A DNA stretch of 31,633 nt from Spirochaetaceae bacterium (GCA_003554375.1 PWGF01000483.1:1-31633), one strand, 5' to 3'. Positions 1-8,167 are shown, numbered from the stretch's first letter. Numbers and translations are program-made. The notes: generated by a model from the sequence alone, not told the origin.

Positions 1-2
1 CG

Positions 3-665
3 CTTATCGCGCAGCTCCCCGAGCCCGTACAGCCTTTCTTCCTCGCTCCGCTTCTCTCTGAAGCGTCGATTCGAGCGAACACGGCAGGCGTCTTCAAGGG
101 GTTCTACAAGGACCGGAGGACCGGCGTCGGCACGTTCGGCGGAAGCAACGGCGACGCGCTCTCCCGTATTACCGGCGAAATCTCGCTCCCTTTCCCGGTC
201 TTCAGCCGCTTCGAGTGCGAGGTCGCGATCCATCAAGAGTCTGCGAACGCGCTCGCGGAGAAGCTCGAGCCGCTCGATCTCGTTTATCTCGATCCCCCGT
301 ACAATCAGCATCCGTACGGATCCAACTACTTCATGCTCAACTTGCTGACGTCGTACGAGCGCCCGGAGCGGATAAGCCGGGTTTCGGGCATCCCTGCCGA
401 CTGGCGTCGCTCCCGCTACAACCGGCGCCGAGAGGCGTTCGACGCGTTCGCCGAGCTCGTCAGGGGCATACAGAGTCGTTTTCTTCTGGTATCGTTCAAC
501 TCGGAAGGCTTCATCCGAAAGGACGAGATACTGAAGCTCCTCCGCTCGGTGGGACGGGTCGAGCACCGAGAGACACCGTACAACGCGTTTCGGGGGAGCC
601 GGAATCTCAGAAGCCGCGACATCCACGTACAGGAATACCTGTTCTTAGTCGAGAAAGGCAGATGA
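3..665 (+). CDS. D12-class adenine-specific DNA methylase, 3' part
   Basis: This is the C-terminal 220 residues of an N6-adenine DNA methyltransferase; the start lies left of the window and the frame is open from base 3. The catalytic motif DPPY is at bases 291-302, inside 'VYLDPPYNQHPYGSNYF', which is the D12/Dam-type motif IV followed by the usual aromatic stretch. Upstream is 'NTAGVFKGFYK' and downstream 'FLLVSFNSEGFI', both typical of the D12 fold. Such enzymes methylate adenine in a short DNA site, either with a restriction partner or as orphans; the recognition site cannot be read from this. The expected N-terminal FxGG cofactor motif would be off the window. Its stop overlaps the thiI start (ATGA at 662-665), so the two are probably translated from one message. 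The family call is solid; the biological role is open. Confidence 0.85.
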   Translation, partial: LIAQLPEPVQPFFLAPLLSEASIRANTAGVFKGFYKDRRTGVGTFGGSNGDALSRITGEISLPFPVFSRFECEVAIHQESANALAEKLEPLDLVYLDPPYNQHPYGSNYFMLNLLTSYERPERISRVSGIPADWRRSRYNRRREAFDAFAELVRGIQSRFLLVSFNSEGFIRKDEILKLLRSVGRVEHRETPYNAFRGSRNLRSRDIHVQEYLFLVEKGR

Positions 666-2092
666 GCAACGATACAACGTGCACCAACCGTCCGGACTCC
701 GTAGTTCGTCCCAACTGCGTAGTCATCAGCCTCGGCGAGATGACGCTGAAGGGACGGAACTACAATCGGTTTCGAAATCGCCTGGTGAAAAACGCTTCGG
801 CGGTCCTCAGAGCACACGGGATCTCTTGGCGCTTGAAGCCTATCTACAATCGTCTTGTCGTAGAGATACCGGAGAGTGAAGCCGACGGCACCCTCGACGC
901 AGCCCCGGGCGAAGAGAAGACGCGTCTCGGACGTTGCCTTACGGCGCTCGCCAGAGTTCCGGGCATCGTGGGCACCTCCCCGCGCCTTCGAATCCGCCAG
1001 CACCAATTCCTCACCTCCGACAAGCAGATCCGCTACGAGCTACTCGAAGAGCCACTCATACGGATCGCGCAGGAGGTGCACGAACCGGGGCTTGAGTTTG
1101 TCGTTCGCGTCAACCGAGCCGATCGCTGGATCAAGGGGACCTCGCAACAGATCGAGCGGCGCCTCGGCCGTACCGTCATCGAGCGGACCGGCTGGGAGAA
1201 AGTGAATCTCAAAAAGCCCGGGCGTACCTTCTACGTCGACCTCCACACCGAGGGGGCGTATATCGGAGTCCGGAAGAATCCGGGCATCGGCGGACTCCCC
1301 GTCGGCACCAGCGGACATGTCATGTCGCTCTTGTCCGGAGGGATCGACTCACCGGTAGCATCCTTCCTCATGATCAAACGAGGCTGCCGCACGGATTTCG
1401 TGCATTTCACGGCCGATCCCGTGAACCTCCGGATGCAGCCGGAAGAGAACAAGATCGTACGGATGGTCCGGCAACTCAGCGAGTATGCCGGTGAGGCGTC
1501 GCTGTGGGTCATACCCGAAACCCAGTTCGATCTGGCGTTGCTCGGCTCGGATACTCCGTACAAACTGCTGCTGTTCCGGCGGTTCATGACCCGCTGCGCG
1601 GAACGGCTTGCTCAACGCGGCGGCGGCGCCGCTCTGGTCGTCGGTGACTCGCTAGGTCAGGTAGCGTCCCAAACGCTGGAGAACGTCATCTCCAACTCGT
1701 CGGCACTCGACATCCCGATCTTGCGCCCTCTGATCGGCTACGATAAGGACGAGATTGTCCACACCGCCCGGCGGATCGGCACATACGACCTCTCCATCGA
1801 AGCTTACAAAGACTGTTGCGCCATGATCGCGCGTAAGGCCCGCACCCGCTCCACTCACGCTCAGCTCCAAGAGCTGGAGGACGAGCTACTCCCCAATTAC
1901 GAAGAGGTCATCGCCCGGAGCATTGCCGACGCCACAGTCGTTGACTTCGAGCTCGGTAAGATCAAACAGGTCACCGACGCTTCCGCGCGTAACCGGGACG
2001 CAGAAGACGAAGAAGCTTCGGAAGACGGAGAGGGCGCAGCTGATACCACCGTCGCCACTCCCCACGCGCCTATCGGGCGCCGAACCCAGTGA
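662..2092 (+). CDS. thiI: tRNA 4-thiouridine synthetase ThiI (no rhodanese domain)
   Basis: ThiI adenylates U8 of tRNA and transfers sulfur to make 4-thiouridine; in some bacteria it also feeds thiazole synthesis. The 476-residue protein has an N-terminal ferredoxin-like/THUMP part (about residues 15-200, with 'SLGEMTLKGRNYNRF'), then the PP-loop ATP-pyrophosphatase motif SGGIDSP at 225-231. The conserved 'YKDCCAMIARKARTRS' follows, with Cys385-Cys386 where the family keeps its disulfide-forming cysteine. The C-terminal rhodanese domain of the E. coli enzyme is absent; a charged tail of about 60 residues ends the protein. Rhodanese-free ThiI exists in other bacteria and takes sulfur straight from a cysteine desulfurase. 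I chose ATG 662 because it overlaps the methylase stop and directly precedes the conserved N-terminus. The frame is open further left, but that part is out of frame with the methylase. The 3' end overlaps the convergent gene by 23 bases. Confidence 0.93.
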   Translation: MSNDTTCTNRPDSVVRPNCVVISLGEMTLKGRNYNRFRNRLVKNASAVLRAHGISWRLKPIYNRLVVEIPESEADGTLDAAPGEEKTRLGRCLTALARVPGIVGTSPRLRIRQHQFLTSDKQIRYELLEEPLIRIAQEVHEPGLEFVVRVNRADRWIKGTSQQIERRLGRTVIERTGWEKVNLKKPGRTFYVDLHTEGAYIGVRKNPGIGGLPVGTSGHVMSLLSGGIDSPVASFLMIKRGCRTDFVHFTADPVNLRMQPEENKIVRMVRQLSEYAGEASLWVIPETQFDLALLGSDTPYKLLLFRRFMTRCAERLAQRGGGAALVVGDSLGQVASQTLENVISNSSALDIPILRPLIGYDKDEIVHTARRIGTYDLSIEAYKDCCAMIARKARTRSTHAQLQELEDELLPNYEEVIARSIADATVVDFELGKIKQVTDASARNRDAEDEEASEDGEGAADTTVATPHAPIGRRTQ

Positions 2093-3362
2093 CGATCGCA
2101 CCGAGAGTCTTGAACGCGATCAACAGGTCCAGCCAGAAGGAGCGATGCTTCAGGTAGTACAGATCATACTCCAGCTTGCCTCGAGTACTCGTCACGTCCG
2201 CAGCATACCCTTGGCGCACCTGTGCCCATCCGGAGATGCCGGGACGAACCAGATGCCGGTAGCGATAGTAGGCAATCTGACGGTCAAATTCCTGCACGAA
2301 GCGCGGCTGCTCCGGGCGCGGTCCAATCCAGCTCATCTCGCCGCGAAGGATGTTCCAAATCTGCGGGATCTCGTCGATTCGAAACCGTCGCAGGATTGCC
2401 CCGACCCACGTCACCCGGCAATCGTCCTCTCCGGCAAATCGGGGGCCAGCCTCCTCGGCGCTGTTGAACATCGATCTTAGCTTGTACAGCGTGAACTGCC
2501 GATTCCCCAGGCCGATCCGCTCCTGACTGAAAACCGCTCGTCCTGGTGACTCGATACGGATCGCAATCACGGCCGCAGATCCCAGCACGATCATGATTGG
2601 CAGCGTTACGAGGATCCCGACAAGATCCAAACTCCGCTTGACTGTATCATAGATCTTGTATTGCGGGATACGCTCGACGAACCCCTCCGAAAGATGCCGC
2701 AGGCTCACCCGTCCGGTGACCGCTTCGTGGACCTCCTGCGCTCGCCGCAACGGCACCTGGGCAAATCGGCACGTAGCAACGAAATCGAACCACGTGCGGT
2801 CCAACGGTGCCTGATCGTCGTAGACGACGCCATCGTACGCGCGAACTCCTTCTTCTGAGAGCGGCTCGACCGCCGTGTCGAGCTGAAGCCCGATCGGGTT
2901 CACCTCAGCCAGCTCGCTACCAATCCCCACCGGTATAACGAGGTACCGCACAAAAACGACACGGCGGATAGCGACGATCCACAATCCCACGAAGAATATG
3001 ATCGCTGCCGCAAGGAGCAGCAGCATCCCGTGCGGTACAGTGCCCCCGAGCCCGAATGCAACAAGCATACCCAGCACATACAGTATGCAGACAAGCGCGA
3101 CCAGGATGGCGGGAAGGTTTGGCTCCGGCAGATGCCGGACGCGCCGCACCGTGACCGCGGAAACCAGGTACGCTCCCGCGGCCCCCAAACCGAGCGCATA
3201 GCGAACCGAGGCCGGCATTTCTGCACCGCCGAGCCCCCCCGCCACCACCGGCAACGTCAGGGCTACGAGAATACCCAAGCCGTTCCACAGCACGGACAGC
3301 AGCCGAAACACCCGCCGTCTCCGTGCAACTTTGCGTTCGACACTCACTGTCGCGTCATTCAT
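2070..3362 (-). CDS. Polyprenyl-phosphate sugar-1-phosphate transferase (WcaJ/WbaP type)
   Basis: This 430-residue membrane enzyme should transfer a sugar-1-phosphate from a nucleotide sugar to undecaprenyl phosphate, priming synthesis of an exopolysaccharide or O-antigen repeat. The N-terminal 140 residues hold about four hydrophobic segments. A cytoplasmic region of about 100 residues follows, then a further hydrophobic segment ('SLDLVGILVTLPIMIVLGSA'). After it comes the catalytic bacterial sugar transferase domain with 'GRAVFSQERIGLGNRQF', 'YKLRSMF', 'RRFRIDEIPQIWNILRGEMS', 'WIGPRPEQPRFV' and 'RHLVRPGISGWAQV'. All family landmarks are intact. No other polysaccharide gene lies nearby, so it is an orphan in this window and the sugar cannot be predicted. 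ATG 3362 is preceded by a weak AAGGG. It is divergent from the HD-GYP gene and convergent with thiI. Confidence 0.88.
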   Translation of the reverse strand: MNDATVSVERKVARRRRVFRLLSVLWNGLGILVALTLPVVAGGLGGAEMPASVRYALGLGAAGAYLVSAVTVRRVRHLPEPNLPAILVALVCILYVLGMLVAFGLGGTVPHGMLLLLAAAIIFFVGLWIVAIRRVVFVRYLVIPVGIGSELAEVNPIGLQLDTAVEPLSEEGVRAYDGVVYDDQAPLDRTWFDFVATCRFAQVPLRRAQEVHEAVTGRVSLRHLSEGFVERIPQYKIYDTVKRSLDLVGILVTLPIMIVLGSAAVIAIRIESPGRAVFSQERIGLGNRQFTLYKLRSMFNSAEEAGPRFAGEDDCRVTWVGAILRRFRIDEIPQIWNILRGEMSWIGPRPEQPRFVQEFDRQIAYYRYRHLVRPGISGWAQVRQGYAADVTSTRGKLEYDLYYLKHRSFWLDLLIAFKTLGAIVTGFGAR

Positions 3363-3396
3363 CCGAGTTCAGCTGCCCTTCCCCGACAATACGCCG

Positions 3397-3426
3397 AGCA
3401 TACACACCCGGCGCAGGCTAGTACAA
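3397..3426 (-). promoter_or_regulatory. Candidate promoter of the sugar transferase gene
   Basis: On the minus strand TTGTAC (3426-3421) and TATGCT (3402-3397) are separated by 18 bases, with the -10 about 35 bases before the ATG at 3362. Matches to consensus are modest. It has the same -10 sequence and the same 18-base spacer as the opposing promoter at 3491-3520. Confidence 0.35.
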
Positions 3427-3490
3427 CCGGGCCGGGCGGGGCTGCGCCGCCAACAATCTTCCCCTCACACTCGGGGTTAGCCGTCCAATG

Positions 3491-3520
3491 TTGACAGCTA
3501 CATACTGTGATCACTATGCT
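3491..3520 (+). promoter_or_regulatory. Candidate sigma-70 promoter of the GAF-HD-GYP gene
   Basis: A perfect -35 box TTGACA (3491-3496) is followed after 18 bases by TATGCT (3515-3520), which matches the -10 consensus at four of six positions. The expected start point is near 3527, leaving a leader of about 125 bases before ATG 3652. The spacer contains the palindrome GTGATCAC (3507-3514), and the -10 lies inside the longer dyad at 3512-3533. Confidence 0.5.
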
Positions 3521-3533
3521 TCACTGCATAGTG
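3512..3533. repeat. Perfect 8-bp inverted repeat over the HD-GYP promoter
   Basis: The arms CACTATGC (3512-3519) and GCATAGTG (3526-3533) are perfect complements around a six-base centre TTCACT. The left arm contains most of the proposed -10 box and the right arm covers the expected transcription start. This is where a repressor site would sit; a hairpin at the very 5' end of the transcript is less likely because only the right arm would be transcribed. Confidence 0.55.
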
Positions 3534-3651
3534 GTATCTAAGGTGGAGAGGGAGGGAAGTTCTCGCGAGCTCACGCTCGGGACTGTCCCCGGCGCATATA
3601 GGGCCCCCCGACTGGTTTGCGGCAGGCACTTGGACCCTGGATAGCCTTCGC

Positions 3652-4908
3652 ATGAGGAATCAAGCGGTGAGAACCTCGGAACAGAAGCTCCGCCGGATCG
3701 TCAGCCTGGACTCTGAGCTCAACCAAATCCAGGATATGGATATCCTGCTGGAGCGGATTCTTCTTGAAGCACGGCAAGTCGTAAACGCCGACGCCGGGTC
3801 CATCTACGTACGTCGTGGTGACGAGCTCGTCATCAACTATTCTCAAAATGCGACAAAGCAGAGACAGCTTCCGGCAGGTCAGAAGCTCGTCTATAACGTT
3901 TTTACCATTCCCGTAAACGAGAAGACCATTTCGGGATATACCGCGGCAACCGGCAAGCCCGTCAACGTCTCCGATGTATATAACCTTCCAACGGACGCCC
4001 CCTACGGATTTGACCCGGGTTACGACCGACTCGCCGGCTATAAGTGTACCTCCATGCTTGCTATACCCCTACGCACCAATACGGGCGAGATTCTGGGAGT
4101 AATCCAGCTAATCAACAAGATGGACGGAGCCGGAAGCGTGGTGCCGTTCTCGGAAGACGACGAGTTGCTGACCATGCATTTCGCCACGAACGCAACTGTT
4201 GCGCTCCAACGGGCCCGTATGACCCGTGCCATACTGCTCCGCATGATCCGCATGGCCGAGCTGCGTGATCCGAAGGAGACCGGAACTCACGTCAACAGGG
4301 TCGCCGGGTACGCTGTTGAAATCTATGAACGATGGGCATCCAAGAAGGGACTCCCAAACCGGCAGATTCAAAGGACCCGTGACAATCTTCGCATGGCCGC
4401 CATGCTTCATGACGTCGGAAAAGTCGGCGTGTCCGACACTATACTCAAGAAGCCCGGGCGGTTCACCGACGAAGAGTTTCAAATCATGAAAACCCACACC
4501 TACGTCGGATCACGCCTGTTCCAGGACAAACAGTCGGAGTTCGATGATATCGCAGGTGTTGTCGCTCTTACACACCACGAAAACTGGGATGGATCCGGCT
4601 ATCCTGGGCACGTTGATCCGCTGACCGGACTCCCCACCAAGACGAACGCCGAGGGACAGCCACTCGGCAAGGAAGGGAAGGAGATCCCCCTGTTCGGCCG
4701 GATCGTTGCCATCGCCGACGTCTACGACGCTCTCTCTTCCAAGCGTGTCTACAAGGACGCATGGGAGGAAGACGACGTCCTCGCCGAAATCCGTAAGATG
4801 TCAGGCACGAAGTTCGATCCCGAGCTTGTGGATATCTTCTTCGAGGTAATGCCCACAATTCGCACGGTTACCGACAAATACGCCGAACCTGCGGAGGAAA
4901 CCGCTTAA
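3652..4908 (+). CDS. GAF and HD-GYP domain protein, probable c-di-GMP phosphodiesterase
   Basis: This soluble 418-residue protein joins an N-terminal GAF sensor domain (about 28-190, with 'DAGSIYVRRGDELVI' and 'MLAIPLRTNTGEILGVIQL') to an HD-GYP domain (about 195-400). HD-GYP enzymes hydrolyse cyclic di-GMP with a bi- or trinuclear metal centre. The metal ligands are visible: His253-Asp254 in 'MLHDVGKVGV', and the diagnostic 'HHENWDGSGYPG' at 308-319, so it looks catalytically intact. No transmembrane segment or signal peptide is seen, and the GAF domain presumably binds a cytoplasmic small ligand that is not identifiable here. A short insertion of about 30 residues follows the GYP motif ('LTGLPTKTNAEGQPLGKEGK'), as in several GAF-HD-GYP proteins. 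ATG 3652 has no strong ribosome site; GTG 3667 is an alternative start. The gene is monocistronic, with its own promoter candidate upstream. Confidence 0.92.
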   Translation: MRNQAVRTSEQKLRRIVSLDSELNQIQDMDILLERILLEARQVVNADAGSIYVRRGDELVINYSQNATKQRQLPAGQKLVYNVFTIPVNEKTISGYTAATGKPVNVSDVYNLPTDAPYGFDPGYDRLAGYKCTSMLAIPLRTNTGEILGVIQLINKMDGAGSVVPFSEDDELLTMHFATNATVALQRARMTRAILLRMIRMAELRDPKETGTHVNRVAGYAVEIYERWASKKGLPNRQIQRTRDNLRMAAMLHDVGKVGVSDTILKKPGRFTDEEFQIMKTHTYVGSRLFQDKQSEFDDIAGVVALTHHENWDGSGYPGHVDPLTGLPTKTNAEGQPLGKEGKEIPLFGRIVAIADVYDALSSKRVYKDAWEEDDVLAEIRKMSGTKFDPELVDIFFEVMPTIRTVTDKYAEPAEETA

Positions 4909-4993
4909 GCCGGCTATGGCTTCCCTTAGCTCCAACGCGCTACAGAATAGAGGATTGAGAGAGTACGAGTGGGGAACGCCATGTCCTCGCCTC

Positions 4994-5037
4994 CAGGCGA
5001 TCACGCCTGAAGCATCCGGCCGCCGGCGGACGGCCGG
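4994..5037. terminator. Two adjacent hairpins between convergent genes
   Basis: CAGGCG-ATCA-CGCCTG (4994-5009) forms a perfect 6-bp stem with a 4-base loop. Directly after it, CCGGCCG (5016-5022) and CGGCCGG (5031-5037) form a 7-bp stem with an 8-base loop. They sit between the 3' ends of the HD-GYP gene and pntB, where a two-way terminator is expected. There is no T-run, so intrinsic termination is uncertain. Confidence 0.4.
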
Positions 5038-5079
5038 TACTCGTGCTCTTCGCCTCACACGTATCGCGAGACGGCCCCA

Positions 5080-6477
5080 TCATGCTTCGTGGTAGGCGCT
5101 GACCAACTCCTCCATGGCCTTCTTGCCGTCTCCGAATAGCATCAACGTATTGTCCCGGGCGAACAATGGGTTTGCAATGCCGGCAAAACCGGGACTCAGG
5201 CTGCGCTTGATAACAACCACCGTGCGCGACTTGTCGGTATCCATTATGGGCATTCCGGCAATTGGACTGTCGTTTTCCCGCGCCCGCGGATTCACTACGT
5301 CGTTTGCCCCCAGCACGATCGTCACGTCCGTATTCGGGAACGTCGGGTTGATATCATCCATCTCCCGAAGCTTATCGTAGCTGATGTCTTCCTCGGCCAA
5401 CAGAACGTTCATATGGCCCGGCATCCGACCGGCCACCGGATGGATCCCAAACTCCACCTCCAATCCGTCACTTTCCATGGCCTCCGTGAGCATGCGAACC
5501 GGCGTCTGAGCCCGTGCAACGGCCATCCCGTATCCGGGCACGAACACGACGCGGTGCGCACTCTTGAGGATCATCGCCACTTCTTCGGCGCTCGTGCTGC
5601 GGATTTTGCCGGCATAGACATCATCCTCTCCGTCCCCGGCGGCTTCCCCACCAACTCCGCCAAACAGCACGTTCGACAACGATCGGTTCATTGCCACGCA
5701 CATGATCCGGGTTAGAATTATCCCGGACGCACCGACAAGCGACCCGGCCACAATCAGGATTGTGTTGCTCAGAACAAATCCGGTCGCAGCTGCGGCGAGG
5801 CCGGAGTACGAGTTCAGAAGCGCAATCACAATTGGCATGTCCGCTCCGCCAATCGGCACCACGAGTAGGATCCCCAAAACGGCACTGATCCCGACCAACG
5901 CCCAGAACATCTCGTATGCCGCCGGGTCAAGGACAACCATCACCGCTGCGGAGACCGCCGCAGCTCCGATTACGATCTTCACAACTTGCTCGCCGAAGTA
6001 GCGAACGGGCTTCTCAGTTACAATCCCCTGAAGCTTTCCGAACGCAACCAGGCTCCCAAAGAACGTCACGGTCCCGATGAGTCCGGAGGCCACCGCCGCA
6101 ATCGAAAGCTGCAGATCGGGCTCCCCCGGGGCAGTTCCGATGACTCCGGCGATCTCCAGGATTGCCAGGCCGGCCACCAATACTGAGGCTCCGCCCCCGA
6201 AGCCGTTGAACAGCCCTACCAGCTGGGGCATTGCCGTCATCTTGATGCTCAGCGCGAGCCCGACGCCCAGCACGGCGCCGATGCCTATTCCCCCTGCCAG
6301 AAGACCGATCGGCAGCACTTCCTGATCCGCCAGCGTGACTACGACGGCCACGAGCATTCCCAGCGCCCCCATGACGTTACCACGCACTGCACTCCGCGGA
6401 TGCGCCAGTCCCCTCAGCCCGAGTATGAAGAGCACGATCGCGATGAGATAAGCGAGATTAACCCAGTCAAAGCTCAT
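5080..6477 (-). CDS. pntB: NAD(P) transhydrogenase subunit beta
   Basis: PntB is the beta subunit of the proton-translocating transhydrogenase, which uses the proton motive force to reduce NADP+ with NADH. The 465 residues match the usual family length. About nine hydrophobic segments (residues 5-280) form the proton channel part. The C-terminal third is the NADP(H)-binding domain III, with 'VFVPGYGMAVARAQ', 'HPVAGRMPGHMNVLLAE', 'NDVVNPRAREN' and 'KRSLSPGFAGIANPLF'. It is the last gene of pntAA-pntAB-pntB and starts 4 bases after the stop of pntAB. The enzyme is an inner-membrane supplier of NADPH for biosynthesis and redox defence. Confidence 0.97.
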   Translation of the reverse strand: MSFDWVNLAYLIAIVLFILGLRGLAHPRSAVRGNVMGALGMLVAVVVTLADQEVLPIGLLAGGIGIGAVLGVGLALSIKMTAMPQLVGLFNGFGGGASVLVAGLAILEIAGVIGTAPGEPDLQLSIAAVASGLIGTVTFFGSLVAFGKLQGIVTEKPVRYFGEQVVKIVIGAAAVSAAVMVVLDPAAYEMFWALVGISAVLGILLVVPIGGADMPIVIALLNSYSGLAAAATGFVLSNTILIVAGSLVGASGIILTRIMCVAMNRSLSNVLFGGVGGEAAGDGEDDVYAGKIRSTSAEEVAMILKSAHRVVFVPGYGMAVARAQTPVRMLTEAMESDGLEVEFGIHPVAGRMPGHMNVLLAEEDISYDKLREMDDINPTFPNTDVTIVLGANDVVNPRARENDSPIAGMPIMDTDKSRTVVVIKRSLSPGFAGIANPLFARDNTLMLFGDGKKAMEELVSAYHEA

Positions 6478-6481
6478 ACCC

Positions 6482-6766
6482 TCAGTCCCTCTTTCTGAAC
6501 TTCTTCAGCATGCGATGTGTCCCCAGAAATCCGCCTACCACGTTCGTCGAGGCGAACACGAGACTTACAAACCCGAGTACTGCCGCCGCGACCCCGCTAC
6601 CTGCGCCTACGGAAGCAATGGCGCCGACCAGCGTAATGCCGGAGATCGCGTTGGACCCCGACATCAACGGCGTATGGAGAATAGGCGGCACTTTGGTAAT
6701 GACCTCAAATCCCACGAACACTGCCAGCACAAAAATGGTAAGAATCGGTACGAATCCAATGTCCAT
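6482..6766 (-). CDS. pntAB: NAD(P) transhydrogenase subunit alpha, part 2 (membrane)
   Basis: This 94-residue protein is the small membrane part of the split alpha subunit. It has three hydrophobic helices ('ILTIFVLAVFVGFEVI', 'SGITLVGAIASVGAG', 'VAAAVLGFVSLVFASTNVVGGFLGT') and the family signature 'PPILHTPLMSGSNAISGI'. In E. coli this segment is fused to the NAD-binding domain, but many bacteria keep it separate as here. It lies 12 bases after pntAA and 4 bases before pntB in one operon. Confidence 0.95.
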   Translation of the reverse strand: MDIGFVPILTIFVLAVFVGFEVITKVPPILHTPLMSGSNAISGITLVGAIASVGAGSGVAAAVLGFVSLVFASTNVVGGFLGTHRMLKKFRKRD

Positions 6767-6778
6767 GCAGCACCCCTC

Positions 6779-7927
6779 TTAGCTTTGCTCTCCGGATCGA
6801 ATCACCTCGTCGCGCACCGTGCCGCGATGGAGGACCAACGTCGCATCCACGATCTCATCCTCGGGATCTAGCGAGAGCGTTCCTTCGTCGGCAAGGGCCT
6901 CCACGAGTGAGGTTACGTTTCGAGAGTAGAGATGACTCGCGTTGTGCGCCAGGCTCGAGGCAACGTTCTCGGGGCCGATTACGGTCACCCCATGCTCGAC
7001 GACAGTTTGGCCGGCTTGACTTACCTCGCAGTTACCGCCGCGCTCGGCGGCAAGATCAACGATTACGGAACCTGGCTTCATTCCCTTGAGCATCTCCGCG
7101 GTGACAAGAGTCGGCGCGGGCTTCCCCGGCACTGCCGCGGTCGTGATCACCGCATCGCTCTCGGCGAGCAGCGTGGACATAAGCTCCCGCTGTTTGCGGT
7201 AGAACGCTTCGTCCATCTGACGTGCGTAGCCGCCCTTTCCCTCTGCCTGCTCCGTCTCGAGCTCCATTTCCACGAACCTCGCACCCAAGCTCTCCACTTG
7301 CTCCTTAACCGCGGGCCGGATGTCGTAAGCGCTTACCACGGCTCCCAGCCGCTTTGCCGTGGCGATCGCCTGAAGACCCGCTACGCCGACGCCTACAATG
7401 AACACTCGCGCCTGTACTATGGTGCCGGCGGCCGTCATCATCATCGGGAACATCTTGGGCAACGCATCTGCCGCCAGTAGCGCCGCTTTGTAGCCCGCGA
7501 GGTTCGCCATGGACGAAAGTGCGTCCATGCTTTGCGCCCGCGTGATTCGCGGCATCTTCTCCATGGCCAAGGCTGATGCACCGCGCCGGCCAAGCGTTGA
7601 GAACGTCTCGTGCGAGGCATACGGCTCCAGAAACCCGAGGACGGTCGCTCCCTCACGCACCTGCCCGGCTTCCTCCGTCCCCGCCTCACCCGCGGCGGCG
7701 GCGAACCGGACGGCGCAAATGAGATCCGAGCGCTCGAAAACGCTCTTCCGGTCCCCGATCTGGGCACCTTTCTGCTCGTACGCCTGATCAGGTATGCCGC
7801 TGGCTTTACCCGCGCCTCGTTCCACGAGAACTCCGGCCCCCAGCTTGCTCAGAGTGGGTACATGCTCAGGCACGATCGCAACCCGTTTTTCCCCGGCCGC
7901 TACTTCCTTTCGAACACCGATCGTCAT
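6779..7927 (-). CDS. pntAA: NAD(P) transhydrogenase subunit alpha, part 1 (NAD-binding)
   Basis: PntAA is the soluble NAD(H)-binding domain I of transhydrogenase and is related to alanine dehydrogenase. The 382 residues include the N-terminal 'GVRKEVAAGEKRVAIVPEHV', the dinucleotide-binding loop in 'VFIVGVGVAGLQAIATAKRL' with the acidic 'YDIRP' at the next strand, and 'SVIVDLAAERGGNCE'. The membrane helices of a full-length PntA are missing and are supplied by pntAB. The start ATG 7927 has GGAG seven bases upstream. As first gene of the operon it is expected to be controlled by the promoter and dyad at 7966-7994. Confidence 0.96.
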   Translation of the reverse strand: MTIGVRKEVAAGEKRVAIVPEHVPTLSKLGAGVLVERGAGKASGIPDQAYEQKGAQIGDRKSVFERSDLICAVRFAAAAGEAGTEEAGQVREGATVLGFLEPYASHETFSTLGRRGASALAMEKMPRITRAQSMDALSSMANLAGYKAALLAADALPKMFPMMMTAAGTIVQARVFIVGVGVAGLQAIATAKRLGAVVSAYDIRPAVKEQVESLGARFVEMELETEQAEGKGGYARQMDEAFYRKQRELMSTLLAESDAVITTAAVPGKPAPTLVTAEMLKGMKPGSVIVDLAAERGGNCEVSQAGQTVVEHGVTVIGPENVASSLAHNASHLYSRNVTSLVEALADEGTLSLDPEDEIVDATLVLHRGTVRDEVIRSGEQS

Positions 7928-7965
7928 AGCTCTTCTCCGGCAACTCCACTTAGCTGTTGCTCACA

Positions 7966-7994
7966 ATTGTAGACTCATTCTACAATCCGCAAGG
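7966..7994 (-). promoter_or_regulatory. pnt promoter with overlapping 8-bp dyad (operator candidate)
   Basis: On the plus strand ATTGTAGA (7966-7973) and TCTACAAT (7979-7986) are perfect inverted repeats around five bases. Read on the minus strand, the distal arm ends in TACAAT (7971-7966), a five-of-six match to the -10 box and about 39 bases before the pntAA start codon. The -35 region (CTTGCG or TTGCGG near 7993-7987) is poor. Such a promoter would often need an activator, or be open only when a repressor leaves the dyad. I do not recognise the site as belonging to a known regulator. The rest of the 240-base gap (7987-8167) holds one further TGATATACT extended -10 look-alike on the minus strand (8071-8063) and nothing else I can support. 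Confidence 0.5.
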
Positions 7995-8167
7995 AGCATT
8001 CCCGCCGCCTAGATTCACGCAATATGCACATGAAATGCACCCCGCGTCCAGTGCAGTGAGCGAGTATATCAAAGCTCTTCCCGACATGCCAGAGTCTTTT
8101 GTGTCCAGAATAGCTTTTATTGAGATGAATACAGTTCGTCGGCGCCTTTATTTTCGAGTATCTTCCG

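Noticed and set aside
215..661. N-terminal extension of the ThiI reading frame by 149 codons
   Set aside because: It is out of frame with the DPPY methylase, which covers the same bases with clear family motifs; ThiI homology starts just after ATG 662.
3534..3651. Possible c-di-GMP riboswitch in the leader of the HD-GYP gene
   Set aside because: The conserved GEMM core elements are not present; only short palindromes such as CTCGCGAG and GGGA-CTG-TCCC are seen.
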